This document shows, piece after piece, positions 27,458 through 35,303 of a stretch of DNA of 64,000 nt (positions are counted from its first letter, which is position 1; every line of letters begins with the position of its first letter). The translations under genes and the position numbers were made by a program. The DNA comes from Neptunicoccus cionae (GTDB lineage Bacteria > Pseudomonadota > Alphaproteobacteria > Rhodobacterales > Rhodobacteraceae), in the NCBI RefSeq assembly GCF_002860325.1, contig NZ_PKOJ01000006.1, forward strand, positions 124,001 to 188,000, given 5' to 3'. The notes below the pieces were generated by a model. It saw nothing but the letters and a program-made list of their open reading frames with translations, searched no databases and was not told the origin of the DNA.

Positions 27458-28534
27458 TTAGCCGCCTGTGGCCGCTTTGATTTTCTCAAGTGTCTTGCCT
27501 TCCATGTCCTCGACACCGGCGGGGATGTTGGCAAAGAACTTCAGATTGGCAATATCTGCGTCGGTAAAGGCCGCTGTCACCGCTTCACGCTTGTCTTCGG
27601 GCAGCAGGTCCAGCCCGCCTTTGACAGCGGCAATCGCGCCGGTGCTGCCGGACATGATTGTTACGTTTTCAGGTTCCAGCACAAAGTTGATCCACTTGTA
27701 GGCTGCATCATCCGCCTTGCCCTTGCGGGGCAGCGCAAATGTGTCGATCCAGGCCAGCGCACCTGTTTCCGGTGGCACAAACACGATGTCCTTGTTCTGA
27801 CCATAGAGTTTATAGGCTGTGGAATCCCATGTTTCAGAGGCCACAATCTCACCCGACAGCATCATGGCGGACAGATCGTCGCCGCCCTTCCAATAGGCTT
27901 TGATGTTGGATTTACATTCGATCAGTTTTTCGGCCACTTCATCCAGAATCTGCTGGTATTTATCCAGATCGGAATAGGCGGCAAACGGATCGTGCCCCAT
28001 TGAAAACGCGGTGCCGAGCAGAATGGTCCGCTTCAGACGCATGGAGGTTTTGCCTTCATACTTCGGATCACACAGATCACCCCAGCCCTTGAAATCCGGC
28101 GCAACGGATTTGTTCGCCATCAGGCCAGAGGTGCCCCACTGATGCGGAACCGCATAAACTTCACCGTCAATGGTGGTGTTGGCCTTCACACCCTCCAGAT
28201 GGGAGGTCTCCATAACGGAGGTGTCGATCTTGGACAGATCCAGCGGTTTGTAGATGTCGTATTCCATCTGCGCTGCGTGAATACGGTCGTGGCTTGGCTG
28301 TGCAAGGTCAAAGCCCGCGCCGCCGGTGGCCCGCAGCTTGGCGATCATTTCCTCGTTGTTGGAAAAGGTCACTTCCACATCAATATCGGGATAGCGTTCC
28401 TCGAATTTTTGCACCAGCTCCTCGGGCGCATAAGACCCCCAAGTCAGCAGACGCAGTGTTTCGGCATGTGCGAAAGAAGCCGTAGACAGCAGCAGCGCCG
28501 CCATCAGACCCGTGATTTTTGTTTTATGTTTCAT
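27458..28534 (-). CDS. polyamine-type ABC transporter substrate-binding protein (PotD-like)
   Basis: 358 residues. Periplasmic binding protein with a classical signal peptide (KHKTKITGLMAALLLSTASFAHA, about 24 residues). The mature N-terminus LRLLTWGSYAPEELVQKFEERYPDIDVEV is the standard opening of the PotD/PotF family, and the ligand pocket lobe (YAVPHQWGTSGLMAN) is conserved. First gene of the importer operon. A 46-bp inverted repeat at 28605-28650 lies 71 bp upstream of its ATG and matches one near the adjacent MocR gene. Confidence 0.92.
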   Translation of the reverse strand: MKHKTKITGLMAALLLSTASFAHAETLRLLTWGSYAPEELVQKFEERYPDIDVEVTFSNNEEMIAKLRATGGAGFDLAQPSHDRIHAAQMEYDIYKPLDLSKIDTSVMETSHLEGVKANTTIDGEVYAVPHQWGTSGLMANKSVAPDFKGWGDLCDPKYEGKTSMRLKRTILLGTAFSMGHDPFAAYSDLDKYQQILDEVAEKLIECKSNIKAYWKGGDDLSAMMLSGEIVASETWDSTAYKLYGQNKDIVFVPPETGALAWIDTFALPRKGKADDAAYKWINFVLEPENVTIMSGSTGAIAAVKGGLDLLPEDKREAVTAAFTDADIANLKFFANIPAGVEDMEGKTLEKIKAATGG

Positions 28535-28604
28535 AATGTACTCCCTGAAGTATCAACGCGGCAGCGTCGGGTTCTAGTCAGTCGCACTTGAACCTTAGAA
28601 AGGC

Positions 28605-28650
28605 ATTGGACTGCGACTCATATCCATTGCGGAATTCTTATCAGACCAAT
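28605..28650. promoter_or_regulatory. inverted-repeat element upstream of the PotD-like gene, candidate MocR operator
   Basis: Half-sites ATTGGACT (28605-28612) and AGACCAAT (28643-28650, reverse complement ATTGGTCT) span exactly 46 bp. The same span and half-site occur at 30157-30202 upstream of the MocR gene. It lies in the 127-bp gap before the binding-protein gene, at a distance suitable for a promoter-proximal operator. Confidence 0.55.
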
Positions 28651-28661
28651 TTGTAACAGGA

Positions 28662-30143
28662 TTATATATCCAGCGCGGGCAATCCAGACAAAAGTTTAAG
28701 CCCTGACTGAATATCGTCGGGCTTCGCACTGCCAAATCCAAGCACAAGGGCATTCTGCTCAACAGGGGCGAGACAATAGCGCGACAGCGGGGCTGTGATG
28801 ACGTTGCGTTCAGCGGCCTGAGCGACCAGTCGGGCTGTATCCACGCGCGGGTCGAGATAGGCTGTCGTGTGAAATCCGCTGCGGGTCGGCTGGATCTTAA
28901 TTGACGGCGGCAGCGCCTGAGCGGCCTGCATCAGCACATCATATCGGGCCTTGTATAGCCTTCGCATCATGCGGATGTGAGTAGCGAACTGGCCCTCGTC
29001 CATGAAATCCGAAACAACCGCTTGCGTTGCCGTGGACGGGCCGCTGATCCAGCTTGTGAACACCCGATCGAACACCGGCACCAGACTGTCGGGCGACAGA
29101 ATAAAACCCAGCCGGATAGAGGGGAACAGGGTTTTGGAGAACGTCCCCACATAGATCACACGGTCCTGCGTATCTATGCTTTTCAGCGCAGGTTGCACCC
29201 GTTCCGAGAAATGGAACTCGCCGTCATAATCATCCTCGACAATCATCGCATTGGCGGCCCGCGCCGCATCCAGCAGCGCCAGACGCCGCTGAAGGGACAT
29301 GACATGGCCAAGGGGCTGCTGGTGGGAGGGTGTGACAAAAGCTAGCCGGAAATCCGGCGCAAATTGTAAACCCTGCTCCACATCCAGCCCGTCCCCGTCT
29401 ACCGGCACCGGCACCAGTTGCGCCCCGTTCGCCACCAGTGCATTGCCTGCACCAATGGCACCCGGGTTTTCGTACCAGACACGATCACCACTATTCAGCA
29501 GAACACGCCCGAGGATCGAAAACGCCTGTTGCGCCCCGCCGGTAATGAAAATTTGCTCCGGTCTGCACTTGATCCCGCGCGCCGCGTTAAGGTGGCTGGC
29601 GATAGACCGGCGCAACCGATCCAGCCCCTGTGGCGGGCCATAGCCCATGATTTCGTCCCGATTACCCCGCAGGTGGCGTGCCGATATCCGCGCCCAATGG
29701 GCCATTGGAAACGCCTCCAGCGCGGGGAGTGCGGTAATGAAAGCCTGACTTTTATGAGGAAGCCGCTGGCGTGGAGCAAAATTGTCCAGCGCCACGGAAA
29801 AGCGCTGTGATAGTATTGGTTCGGCCAAAACATCCTGAGGCGCATCCGGCCGATCCGCTCCGGTTAGCGGCTGGGCAAGCACGTCGCTCACATAGGTTCC
29901 TGCGCCCACGCGGGACACCAGCATCCCTTCGGACACCAGCCGGTCTATGGCGTCAATCACCGTAGTACGCGAGACACCGATCTCTTTGGCCAGCGTACGG
30001 CTGGCCGGAAGCCGCCTGCCCGCGCCAAGACCACCCGTCAGTATAATCTCGCGCAGGGCCATATAAAGCTGCACACTAATCTTGCGGTCCGATCCCCGTT
30101 CGATCCGGATGGAGGAGAGCAAGGCTCCGGCCTGTTGCTTCAC
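28662..30143 (-). CDS. MocR/GabR-type regulator: GntR helix-turn-helix fused to a class I aminotransferase domain
   Basis: 493 residues from the GTG at 30143, which has AAGGGGG six bases upstream. N-terminal winged helix of the GntR type (about 15-85; ISVQLYMALREIILTGGLGAGRRLPASRTLAKEIGVSRTTV) followed by a linker and a PLP-binding fold type I domain with the Schiff-base lysine in GTFSKTLFP (Lys337). Such proteins sense PLP plus an amine or amino acid and switch a neighbouring catabolic operon. It sits between the PotD-like operon and a divergent enolase-superfamily gene, and both flanks carry the same 46-bp inverted repeat. Ligand unknown; a polyamine or related amine is a reasonable guess. 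Confidence 0.92.
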   Translation of the reverse strand: MKQQAGALLSSIRIERGSDRKISVQLYMALREIILTGGLGAGRRLPASRTLAKEIGVSRTTVIDAIDRLVSEGMLVSRVGAGTYVSDVLAQPLTGADRPDAPQDVLAEPILSQRFSVALDNFAPRQRLPHKSQAFITALPALEAFPMAHWARISARHLRGNRDEIMGYGPPQGLDRLRRSIASHLNAARGIKCRPEQIFITGGAQQAFSILGRVLLNSGDRVWYENPGAIGAGNALVANGAQLVPVPVDGDGLDVEQGLQFAPDFRLAFVTPSHQQPLGHVMSLQRRLALLDAARAANAMIVEDDYDGEFHFSERVQPALKSIDTQDRVIYVGTFSKTLFPSIRLGFILSPDSLVPVFDRVFTSWISGPSTATQAVVSDFMDEGQFATHIRMMRRLYKARYDVLMQAAQALPPSIKIQPTRSGFHTTAYLDPRVDTARLVAQAAERNVITAPLSRYCLAPVEQNALVLGFGSAKPDDIQSGLKLLSGLPALDI

Positions 30144-30156
30144 TGTGCACCCCCTT

Positions 30157-30202
30157 ATTGGACCGCTACTATTGTCGGAATGGACCTACTGTAAGGTCCA
30201 AT
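30157..30202. promoter_or_regulatory. perfect inverted repeat in the MocR/enolase divergent promoter, candidate MocR operator
   Basis: Perfect 8-bp arms ATTGGACC (30157-30164) and GGTCCAAT (30195-30202), total span 46 bp. An extra half-site, TGGACC at 30181-30186, lies 22 bp (two helical turns) after the first TGGACC in direct orientation. The left arm ends close to the ribosome binding site of the MocR gene, which fits autoregulation. Confidence 0.6.
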
Positions 30203-30260
30203 TTCTTTTATGGTCAACGCCAAAGATTTCAGACCTGCCCAGCCTACCGGAGCCTCCCTT

Positions 30261-31367
30261 ATGAAGATCAAATCCATCGAAACCTTCAGCACGGAATTCG
30301 TCAGCTTTACCCGTGTGACGACTGACACAGGTGCGCAGGGCTGGGGTCAGGTCGCGCCTTATTATGCGGATATCACAGCACAAGTGCTGCACCGGCAGGT
30401 GGCACCCTATGCGCTGGGCAAGGATGCCTATGACGTTGATGGCATTCTGGATTTCGTGCGGGACCGCGAACATAAATTTCCCGGTTCCTACCTGCGCCGC
30501 GCCATGGGCGGGCTGGATACAGCACTTTGGGATTTACGCGGCAAGGTCGAGGGCAAACCGGTTTGCACCCTATTGGGCGGCAGCCCTGGTGAATTCCGCG
30601 CCTACGGGTCGTCCATGAAGCGGGATATAACACCCAAGGATGAGGCAGACCGGCTGGTCCGGCTGCGCGATGAAAAGGGCTTTGACGCCTTCAAATTCCG
30701 CATTGGCGCGGAAGTGGGCCGCGACCGCGACGAATGGGACGGCCGCACCGAAGAAATCGTCCCCACCATGCGCCGCGCCATGGGCGATGATGTGGCGCTG
30801 CTGGTTGATGCCAATTCCTGCTATTCCCCAAAGCGGGCGATTGAGGTTGGCAAGATTCTGATCGACAACGGAATTTCCCATTACGAGGAACCCTGCCCCT
30901 ATTGGGAATTTGCGCAGACCAAGGAAGTGACCGACGCGCTGGATCTGGACATCACAGGGGGGGAGCAGGACTGTATGATGGCCAACTGGCAGCAGATGAT
31001 TGACGGGCGGATCGTGGATATTGTGCAGCCGGATGTGCTCTACCTCGGTGGTATGTCCCGCACGATGCGGGTTGCAAAAATGGCTGCGGATGCGGGGATT
31101 CCGGTCACCCCTCATGCGGCCAACCTGTCGCTGGTCACGCTGTTCACCATGCACCTGTTGCGGGCCATTCCCAATGCGGGCAAATATCTGGAGTTTTCCA
31201 TCGAGGGGCTGGACTACTACCCGTGGCAGGACAAGCTGTTCACCCACGATCCCTATGAGATCCGAGATGGCAAGGCCACTGTGACAGACGCGCCCGGATG
31301 GGGAATCGAGATCAATCCCGAATGGCTCTACAAGGCAGAGTATCGCAAGTCCGAACTGGAGGGATGA
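30261..31367 (+). CDS. enolase-superfamily enzyme of the mandelate racemase/muconate lactonizing group
   Basis: 368 residues from the ATG at 30261 (GGAG nine bases upstream; the frame is open 17 codons further). N-terminal capping domain and C-terminal TIM barrel. Visible active-site elements: FKFR (a K-x-R in place of the usual K-x-K), DANSCYS for the first metal ligand, HYEEPCPYW for the second, GGEQDC for the third, and the QPDVL plus TPHAA pair forming a His-Asp dyad. This places it in the mandelate racemase subgroup of acid-sugar dehydratases/racemases; the substrate cannot be named. Divergent from the MocR gene and probably controlled by it. Confidence 0.88.
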   Translation: MKIKSIETFSTEFVSFTRVTTDTGAQGWGQVAPYYADITAQVLHRQVAPYALGKDAYDVDGILDFVRDREHKFPGSYLRRAMGGLDTALWDLRGKVEGKPVCTLLGGSPGEFRAYGSSMKRDITPKDEADRLVRLRDEKGFDAFKFRIGAEVGRDRDEWDGRTEEIVPTMRRAMGDDVALLVDANSCYSPKRAIEVGKILIDNGISHYEEPCPYWEFAQTKEVTDALDLDITGGEQDCMMANWQQMIDGRIVDIVQPDVLYLGGMSRTMRVAKMAADAGIPVTPHAANLSLVTLFTMHLLRAIPNAGKYLEFSIEGLDYYPWQDKLFTHDPYEIRDGKATVTDAPGWGIEINPEWLYKAEYRKSELEG

Positions 31368-31385
31368 GGCAAGGTATCCTGAGTT

Positions 31386-31865
31386 TCATTCCCACGGCGG
31401 AACGTAAAAAGACGTCTTGATCTGATCCATCACCACTGTGGTTTTGAACCCTTTGATGTCCGGATTGTCATAAAGAAACGTGCGGGTGAAGCCTTCGTAC
31501 TCCTTGATGTCCCTTGCGCTGATGATCAGCACAAAATCGCTGTCGCCGGTGACGTAATAGGCGCTCATCACGATGGGTTCCGCCCGCACGGCCTTTTTGA
31601 AATGGTCGATAATGTCAGAGCGGTCCCTTTCAAGCTGCACCGAGACAATCATAGTTAGCGTGCGCCCCACTTCGGCGCCGGAAATGATCGAGATATCGCC
31701 CTTGATCACCTTTTCCTTGCGCAGCCGGTTCAACCGGCGCTGGGCAGAGGTCGGGGACAGGCCGATCCGCTCGGCAAGCTGAGTCGAGGTAAGCTGGTTG
31801 TTCTGCTGCACCTCATGCAGAATTTTGCGATCAAAATCATCCAATGCGGGGGGTTTGGCAGCCAT
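31386..31865 (-). CDS. Lrp/AsnC family transcriptional regulator
   Basis: 159 residues from the ATG at 31865 (AAGGA nine bases upstream). N-terminal winged helix-turn-helix (LDDFDRKILHEVQQNNQLTSTQLAERIGLSPTSAQRRLNRL, about 7-47) and C-terminal RAM/ligand-binding domain (about 70-150; SAYYVTGDSDFVLII). It is transcribed divergently from the class III aminotransferase gene across a 103-bp gap, the usual layout for an Lrp-type regulator and its amino-acid or amine catabolism target. The ligand is not visible. Confidence 0.93.
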   Translation of the reverse strand: MAAKPPALDDFDRKILHEVQQNNQLTSTQLAERIGLSPTSAQRRLNRLRKEKVIKGDISIISGAEVGRTLTMIVSVQLERDRSDIIDHFKKAVRAEPIVMSAYYVTGDSDFVLIISARDIKEYEGFTRTFLYDNPDIKGFKTTVVMDQIKTSFYVPPWE

Positions 31866-31968
31866 TCGATCAATCCTTGCATAAATTAGGCGCAAACGTA
31901 ACAGATTTGCATCGTTTCGTCACGGCTCGTTGATATGCTGCGCGCAACACACAAGAAAGGGCGTAACT

Positions 31969-33339
31969 ATGCTGAACAATGACCAACTGGCCGAATGGGA
32001 TCGCGAGAATTTCTTCCATCCCTCCACACATCTGGCGCAACATGCGCGGGGGGAAACCCCGACACGGGTTATCAGCAGCGGTGACGGCGTCCATATCACC
32101 GATCGCGATGGTCGTCGGATGCTGGATGCTTTTGCCGGGCTTTACTGCGTGAATGTTGGCTACGGGCGCACTGAAATTGCCGAGGCGATTGCCAAACAAG
32201 CCCATGAACTGGCCTATTACCATTCCTATGTGGGCCACGGCACCGAAGCCTCGATCACACTGGCCAAGATGATTCTGGACCGCGCTCCAGACAATATGTC
32301 GAAAGTCTATTTCGGGCAAAGCGGTTCTGATGCGAACGAGACCAACATCAAACTGGTCTGGTATTACAACAATATCCTTGGTCGCCCTGAAAAGAAAAAG
32401 ATCATTTCGCGCTGGCGCGGTTATCACGGCTCCGGCCTGATGACAGGCTCGCTGACGGGGCTGGAACTGTTCCACAATAAATTCGACCTGCCCCTGTCCC
32501 AAGTCATCCACACAGAGGCGCCCTATTATCTGCGCCGCAAGGATACCGCGATGACACCGGCAGAGTTTGCGGCTGATTGCGCTGCTAAACTGGAAGAGCT
32601 GATCCTTGCCGAAGGCCCAGACACCGTCGCCGCCTTTATCGGTGAGCCTGTGCTTGGCACCGGCGGCATCGTACCCCCGCCCGAAGGCTACTGGGAGGCG
32701 ATTCAGGCTGTTCTGAAGAAATACGACATTCTGTTGATCGCGGACGAAGTCGTCACCGGCTTCGGGCGTCTTGGCAGCATGTTCGGGTCGGACCACTACG
32801 GGATTGAAGCAGATATCATCACCATCGCCAAAGGTCTGACATCGGCCTATGCGCCGCTGTCCGGTTCGATAGTGTCGGACAAAGTCTGGAAAGTGCTGGA
32901 AAACGGCACCGACGAAAACGGACCTATCGGCCACGGCTGGACCTATTCCGCCCACCCGATTGGTGCGGCTGCCGGTGTGGCCAACCTCAAACTGATCGAC
33001 GAACTGGGTCTGGTGGAGAATTCAGGCAAAACCGGCCCTTATTTGAAGAAAGCGCTAAGCGACGCACTGGCGGATCACCCTAATGTAGCTGAAGTGCGCG
33101 GCGAAGGTCTTATGTGCGCCGTCGAATTCGCCGACACAAAAGAACCGCTCGGATTTTTTGACGCCTCCCGCAAGATCGGACCGTCGATTTCCGCCGCTAT
33201 GGCCAGCCGCGATGTGATTGCCCGAGCCATGCCGCAGGGCGACATCATCGGCTTTGCTCCGCCGCTGTGCATCACGCAGGCTGAAGTGGATCATGTGGTC
33301 GGTGTCACAGTGGAAGCCGTTAAGGAAGTTCTGGGGTAA
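31969..33339 (+). CDS. class III PLP aminotransferase (omega-amino acid/putrescine-pyruvate type)
   Basis: 456 residues from the ATG at 31969 (AAAGGG upstream; the frame is open 13 codons further). Fold type I aminotransferase with the PLP lysine in TIAKGLTSAY (Lys288), the D-E-V metal-free binding motif LLIADEVVTGFGRLG, and the family glycines RWRGYHGSGLMTGSLTG. The overall pattern (HPSTHLAQHARGETPTRVI start, YHSYVGHGTEASITLA) resembles omega-transaminases and SpuC-like putrescine-pyruvate aminotransferases of marine alphaproteobacteria. Given the polyamine-type importer and PuuB-like oxidase nearby, a role in amine catabolism is likely, but beta-alanine or taurine-type substrates are possible. 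Confidence 0.9.
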   Translation: MLNNDQLAEWDRENFFHPSTHLAQHARGETPTRVISSGDGVHITDRDGRRMLDAFAGLYCVNVGYGRTEIAEAIAKQAHELAYYHSYVGHGTEASITLAKMILDRAPDNMSKVYFGQSGSDANETNIKLVWYYNNILGRPEKKKIISRWRGYHGSGLMTGSLTGLELFHNKFDLPLSQVIHTEAPYYLRRKDTAMTPAEFAADCAAKLEELILAEGPDTVAAFIGEPVLGTGGIVPPPEGYWEAIQAVLKKYDILLIADEVVTGFGRLGSMFGSDHYGIEADIITIAKGLTSAYAPLSGSIVSDKVWKVLENGTDENGPIGHGWTYSAHPIGAAAGVANLKLIDELGLVENSGKTGPYLKKALSDALADHPNVAEVRGEGLMCAVEFADTKEPLGFFDASRKIGPSISAAMASRDVIARAMPQGDIIGFAPPLCITQAEVDHVVGVTVEAVKEVLG

Positions 33340-33654
33340 CCTATCTTTCAATAGCTTTTGGAAAGGCGCAGCGGTTCATCCGTCTGCGCCTTTTTCAATT
33401 GAAGGTTCGAAGCAAAAACGCAGTGCCCACCCAGAAACAACCCTTCGCGCGCCCAACGAATCGACAAAAATGCAATAACACCTTTGCAAAATTCGCCAGA
33501 GCACGAACCTGCAATCCCGCATAAACTCTCTTCTGTAGGGACGTATCAGCTCGGTTTTATAGCCACTTTATGCAAGTGCACTGGTAAACAGTTGCATTCG
33601 TGCGGATTATCGCCTTACGACAGGAACGCAACGACAGGCGACAGGGATATACGC
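33340..33654. other. 315-bp intergenic region after the aminotransferase gene
   Basis: Holds the terminator at 33362-33395 and the upstream region of the next gene. The frame of the next gene stays open back to 33484, but that part lacks family similarity and a ribosome binding site, so I treat it as leader. No repeats or RNA gene recognised. Confidence 0.5.
33362..33395 (+). terminator. Rho-independent terminator after the aminotransferase gene
   Basis: Stem AAAGGCGCAG / CTGCGCCTTT with a short inner GG/CC pairing and a T5 run at its end (33391-33395). It starts 22 bp past the stop codon. Confidence 0.85.
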
Positions 33655-34509
33655 GTGAAATTACTGGTTGGGAAACATGCCGGACGAAATTCGGTCTTCG
33701 CAGTGAATGATATAGCCGCAACCAACCTATCCTTATTATCCAGCGAAGTCGGCTCAGACCTGAGATCCCTTCTGACCAATCCAGAACTGCTTTCTGACCT
33801 GTCGGTTCGCATCGCGGCTTCAGATAAGATCGCAATCGGTGACATCATACCAGCCCTGCCTATTGAACGGCCGGGCAAAACGATTTGTTTGGGGCTGAAC
33901 TACGCCGATCACGTAAAAGAGGGTGGCCATGACATGCCAAGTTACCCTGCCCTTTTCATGCGTGGTCTGGAATCGCTTATGCCCTCCGGTGCGCCGATGG
34001 TTCGGCCCAAAAGCTCTAACAAACTCGACTATGAAGCAGAGTTGATGGTCATCATTGGCAATGGCGGGCGCCGTATCCCGCCGGACCAAGCGCTCGACCA
34101 CGTATTCGGTTATACGGTGTTCAACGACGGATCGGTACGGGATTACCAGCGAAAGACACCGCAGTGGACGCCGGGTAAAAACTTCGACAGCACCGGCGCT
34201 GTCGGCCCATATGTGGTGACACCCGACGATCTGCCCGCCGGAGCCATCGGGCTGAAAATCCAGTCCCGCGTCGGCACGGAAATTTTGCAAAGCGCAAATA
34301 CAGCCGACATGATGTGGCCGGTGAACAAAACCATTGCTACGATTTCCGAGTTTGCAACGCTCAACCCCGGCGACATGATCGCCATGGGTACACCGCCCGG
34401 TGTCGGCCATGCCCGCACGCCGCCCCGTTTTCTCAGACCAGGCGAGGTTATCGAGGTGGAAATAGAAGGCATCGGCATCTGCTCCAATCCGGTTGTAGAC
34501 GAAGAATAG
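33655..34509 (+). CDS. fumarylacetoacetate hydrolase (FAH) family protein
   Basis: 284 residues from the GTG at 33655, which has AGGGA nine bases upstream and begins the family-like N-terminal domain (KLLVGKHAGRNSVFAV). The C-terminal FAH barrel shows LGLNYADHVKEGG (the N-Y-x-x-H motif), DYEAELMVIIG with the metal-binding Glu residues, GYTVFNDGSVRD, GKNFDSTGAVGPYVV and GTPPGVGHAR. These proteins hydrolyse or decarboxylate 2,4-dioxo acids and ureidoglycolate-like substrates; the exact reaction cannot be told. It stands alone in the plus direction after the aminotransferase terminator. Confidence 0.9.
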   Translation: MKLLVGKHAGRNSVFAVNDIAATNLSLLSSEVGSDLRSLLTNPELLSDLSVRIAASDKIAIGDIIPALPIERPGKTICLGLNYADHVKEGGHDMPSYPALFMRGLESLMPSGAPMVRPKSSNKLDYEAELMVIIGNGGRRIPPDQALDHVFGYTVFNDGSVRDYQRKTPQWTPGKNFDSTGAVGPYVVTPDDLPAGAIGLKIQSRVGTEILQSANTADMMWPVNKTIATISEFATLNPGDMIAMGTPPGVGHARTPPRFLRPGEVIEVEIEGIGICSNPVVDEE

Positions 34510-34592
34510 CCCTTCACTTTTTTAGAATACTTCGGAACCCTCCCGCGCTGGAATCTTGTTGTGATCCTATAATCACTTCAAAGGAGGGAATA

Positions 34593-35060
34593 ATGAAGGA
34601 CACCAAACACCAAAGCGGCTATGGCCGTTTCTTCGCCATGGTCGGCACGTCTACTGTTATCATGTTCGGGCTGATGTATCTGAACACCTATGCGGCGGAT
34701 CACGTATTTTTCAGCGAAACACGGTTTTATATGACCTTTATCATGGGTGCAGTCATGGCGGTTGTCATGCTGACGTTCATGCTCGGAATGTATCAGAATA
34801 AAGCCGTGAACACAGCGATTTACGTGGGATCTGCGCTTGTCTTTGCCATCGCCCTCTGGCTCGTCCGTTCTCAGGAAACCGTGCAGGATGTGAGCTGGAT
34901 GAAAGCCATGATCCCCCACCACTCGATTGCAATTCTCACCAGCGAACGGGCGGAAATCAGCGATCCCCGTGTCAAGGAACTGGCAAATTCCATTATCGAG
35001 GCCCAACGGCGTGAAATCGGAGAGATGAAAGCCCTCATCGAGGATCTGGAGTCCCGTTAA
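34593..35060 (+). CDS. DUF305-containing membrane protein
   Basis: 155 residues from the ATG at 34593, preceded by the strong site AAAGGAGGG. Three predicted membrane helices (about 14-32, 42-63, 72-90) followed by a C-terminal four-helix DUF305-type segment with the core motif WMKAMIPHHSIAILTSERAEISDPRVKELANSIIEAQ. The His-His and Met residues in such segments are often linked to metal binding, but no function is established here. A perfect TATAAT at 34568-34573 sits 19 bases before the ATG. Single-gene unit ending just before the tRNA gene, which lies on the other strand. Confidence 0.85.
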   Translation: MKDTKHQSGYGRFFAMVGTSTVIMFGLMYLNTYAADHVFFSETRFYMTFIMGAVMAVVMLTFMLGMYQNKAVNTAIYVGSALVFAIALWLVRSQETVQDVSWMKAMIPHHSIAILTSERAEISDPRVKELANSIIEAQRREIGEMKALIEDLESR

Positions 35061-35077
35061 AACGGGAGCCAGAAAAA

Positions 35078-35161
35078 TGGTGGGCGACCCTGGAATCGAA
35101 CCAGGCATGAGTCGCCTCGGCGGAGTTACAGTCCGCTGCCGCACCTTGCAGCACGTCGCCC
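35078..35161 (-). tRNA. tRNA-Tyr (GTA)
   Basis: 84 nt including an encoded CCA. Acceptor stem GGGCGAC / GTCGCCC with A discriminator, D-stem GCTGC/GCGGC, anticodon stem GCGGA/TCCGC with loop CTGTAAC (anticodon GTA), a class II variable arm with a GAG/CTC stem, and T-arm CCTGG-TTCGATT-CCAGG. All parts fold normally, so it should be functional. Confidence 0.97.
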
Positions 35162-35303
35162 AACGCCGCCCGATTTAGCGGGGGTGTCGGGTGGCGTCAA
35201 CCACTATTCTGCATCAATCTTGCATCTTGTTCTTCCCCAGCCCCTTGCAGTGGCTTCTGGCATCTGCGACACGGGATAAACACGACAGCAAGGGCGCAGG
35301 ATT

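Noticed and set aside
30570-31247. Minus-strand frame inside the enolase-superfamily gene
   Set aside because: Shadow of a gene whose active-site motifs are clear on the plus strand.
33484-33654. N-terminal extension of the FAH-family protein
   Set aside because: The extension has no family similarity and no ribosome binding site; the GTG at 33655 has AGGGA at the right distance.
34314-34592. N-terminal extension of the DUF305 protein
   Set aside because: It overlaps the preceding FAH gene and has no signal; the ATG at 34593 has a strong AAAGGAGGG site.
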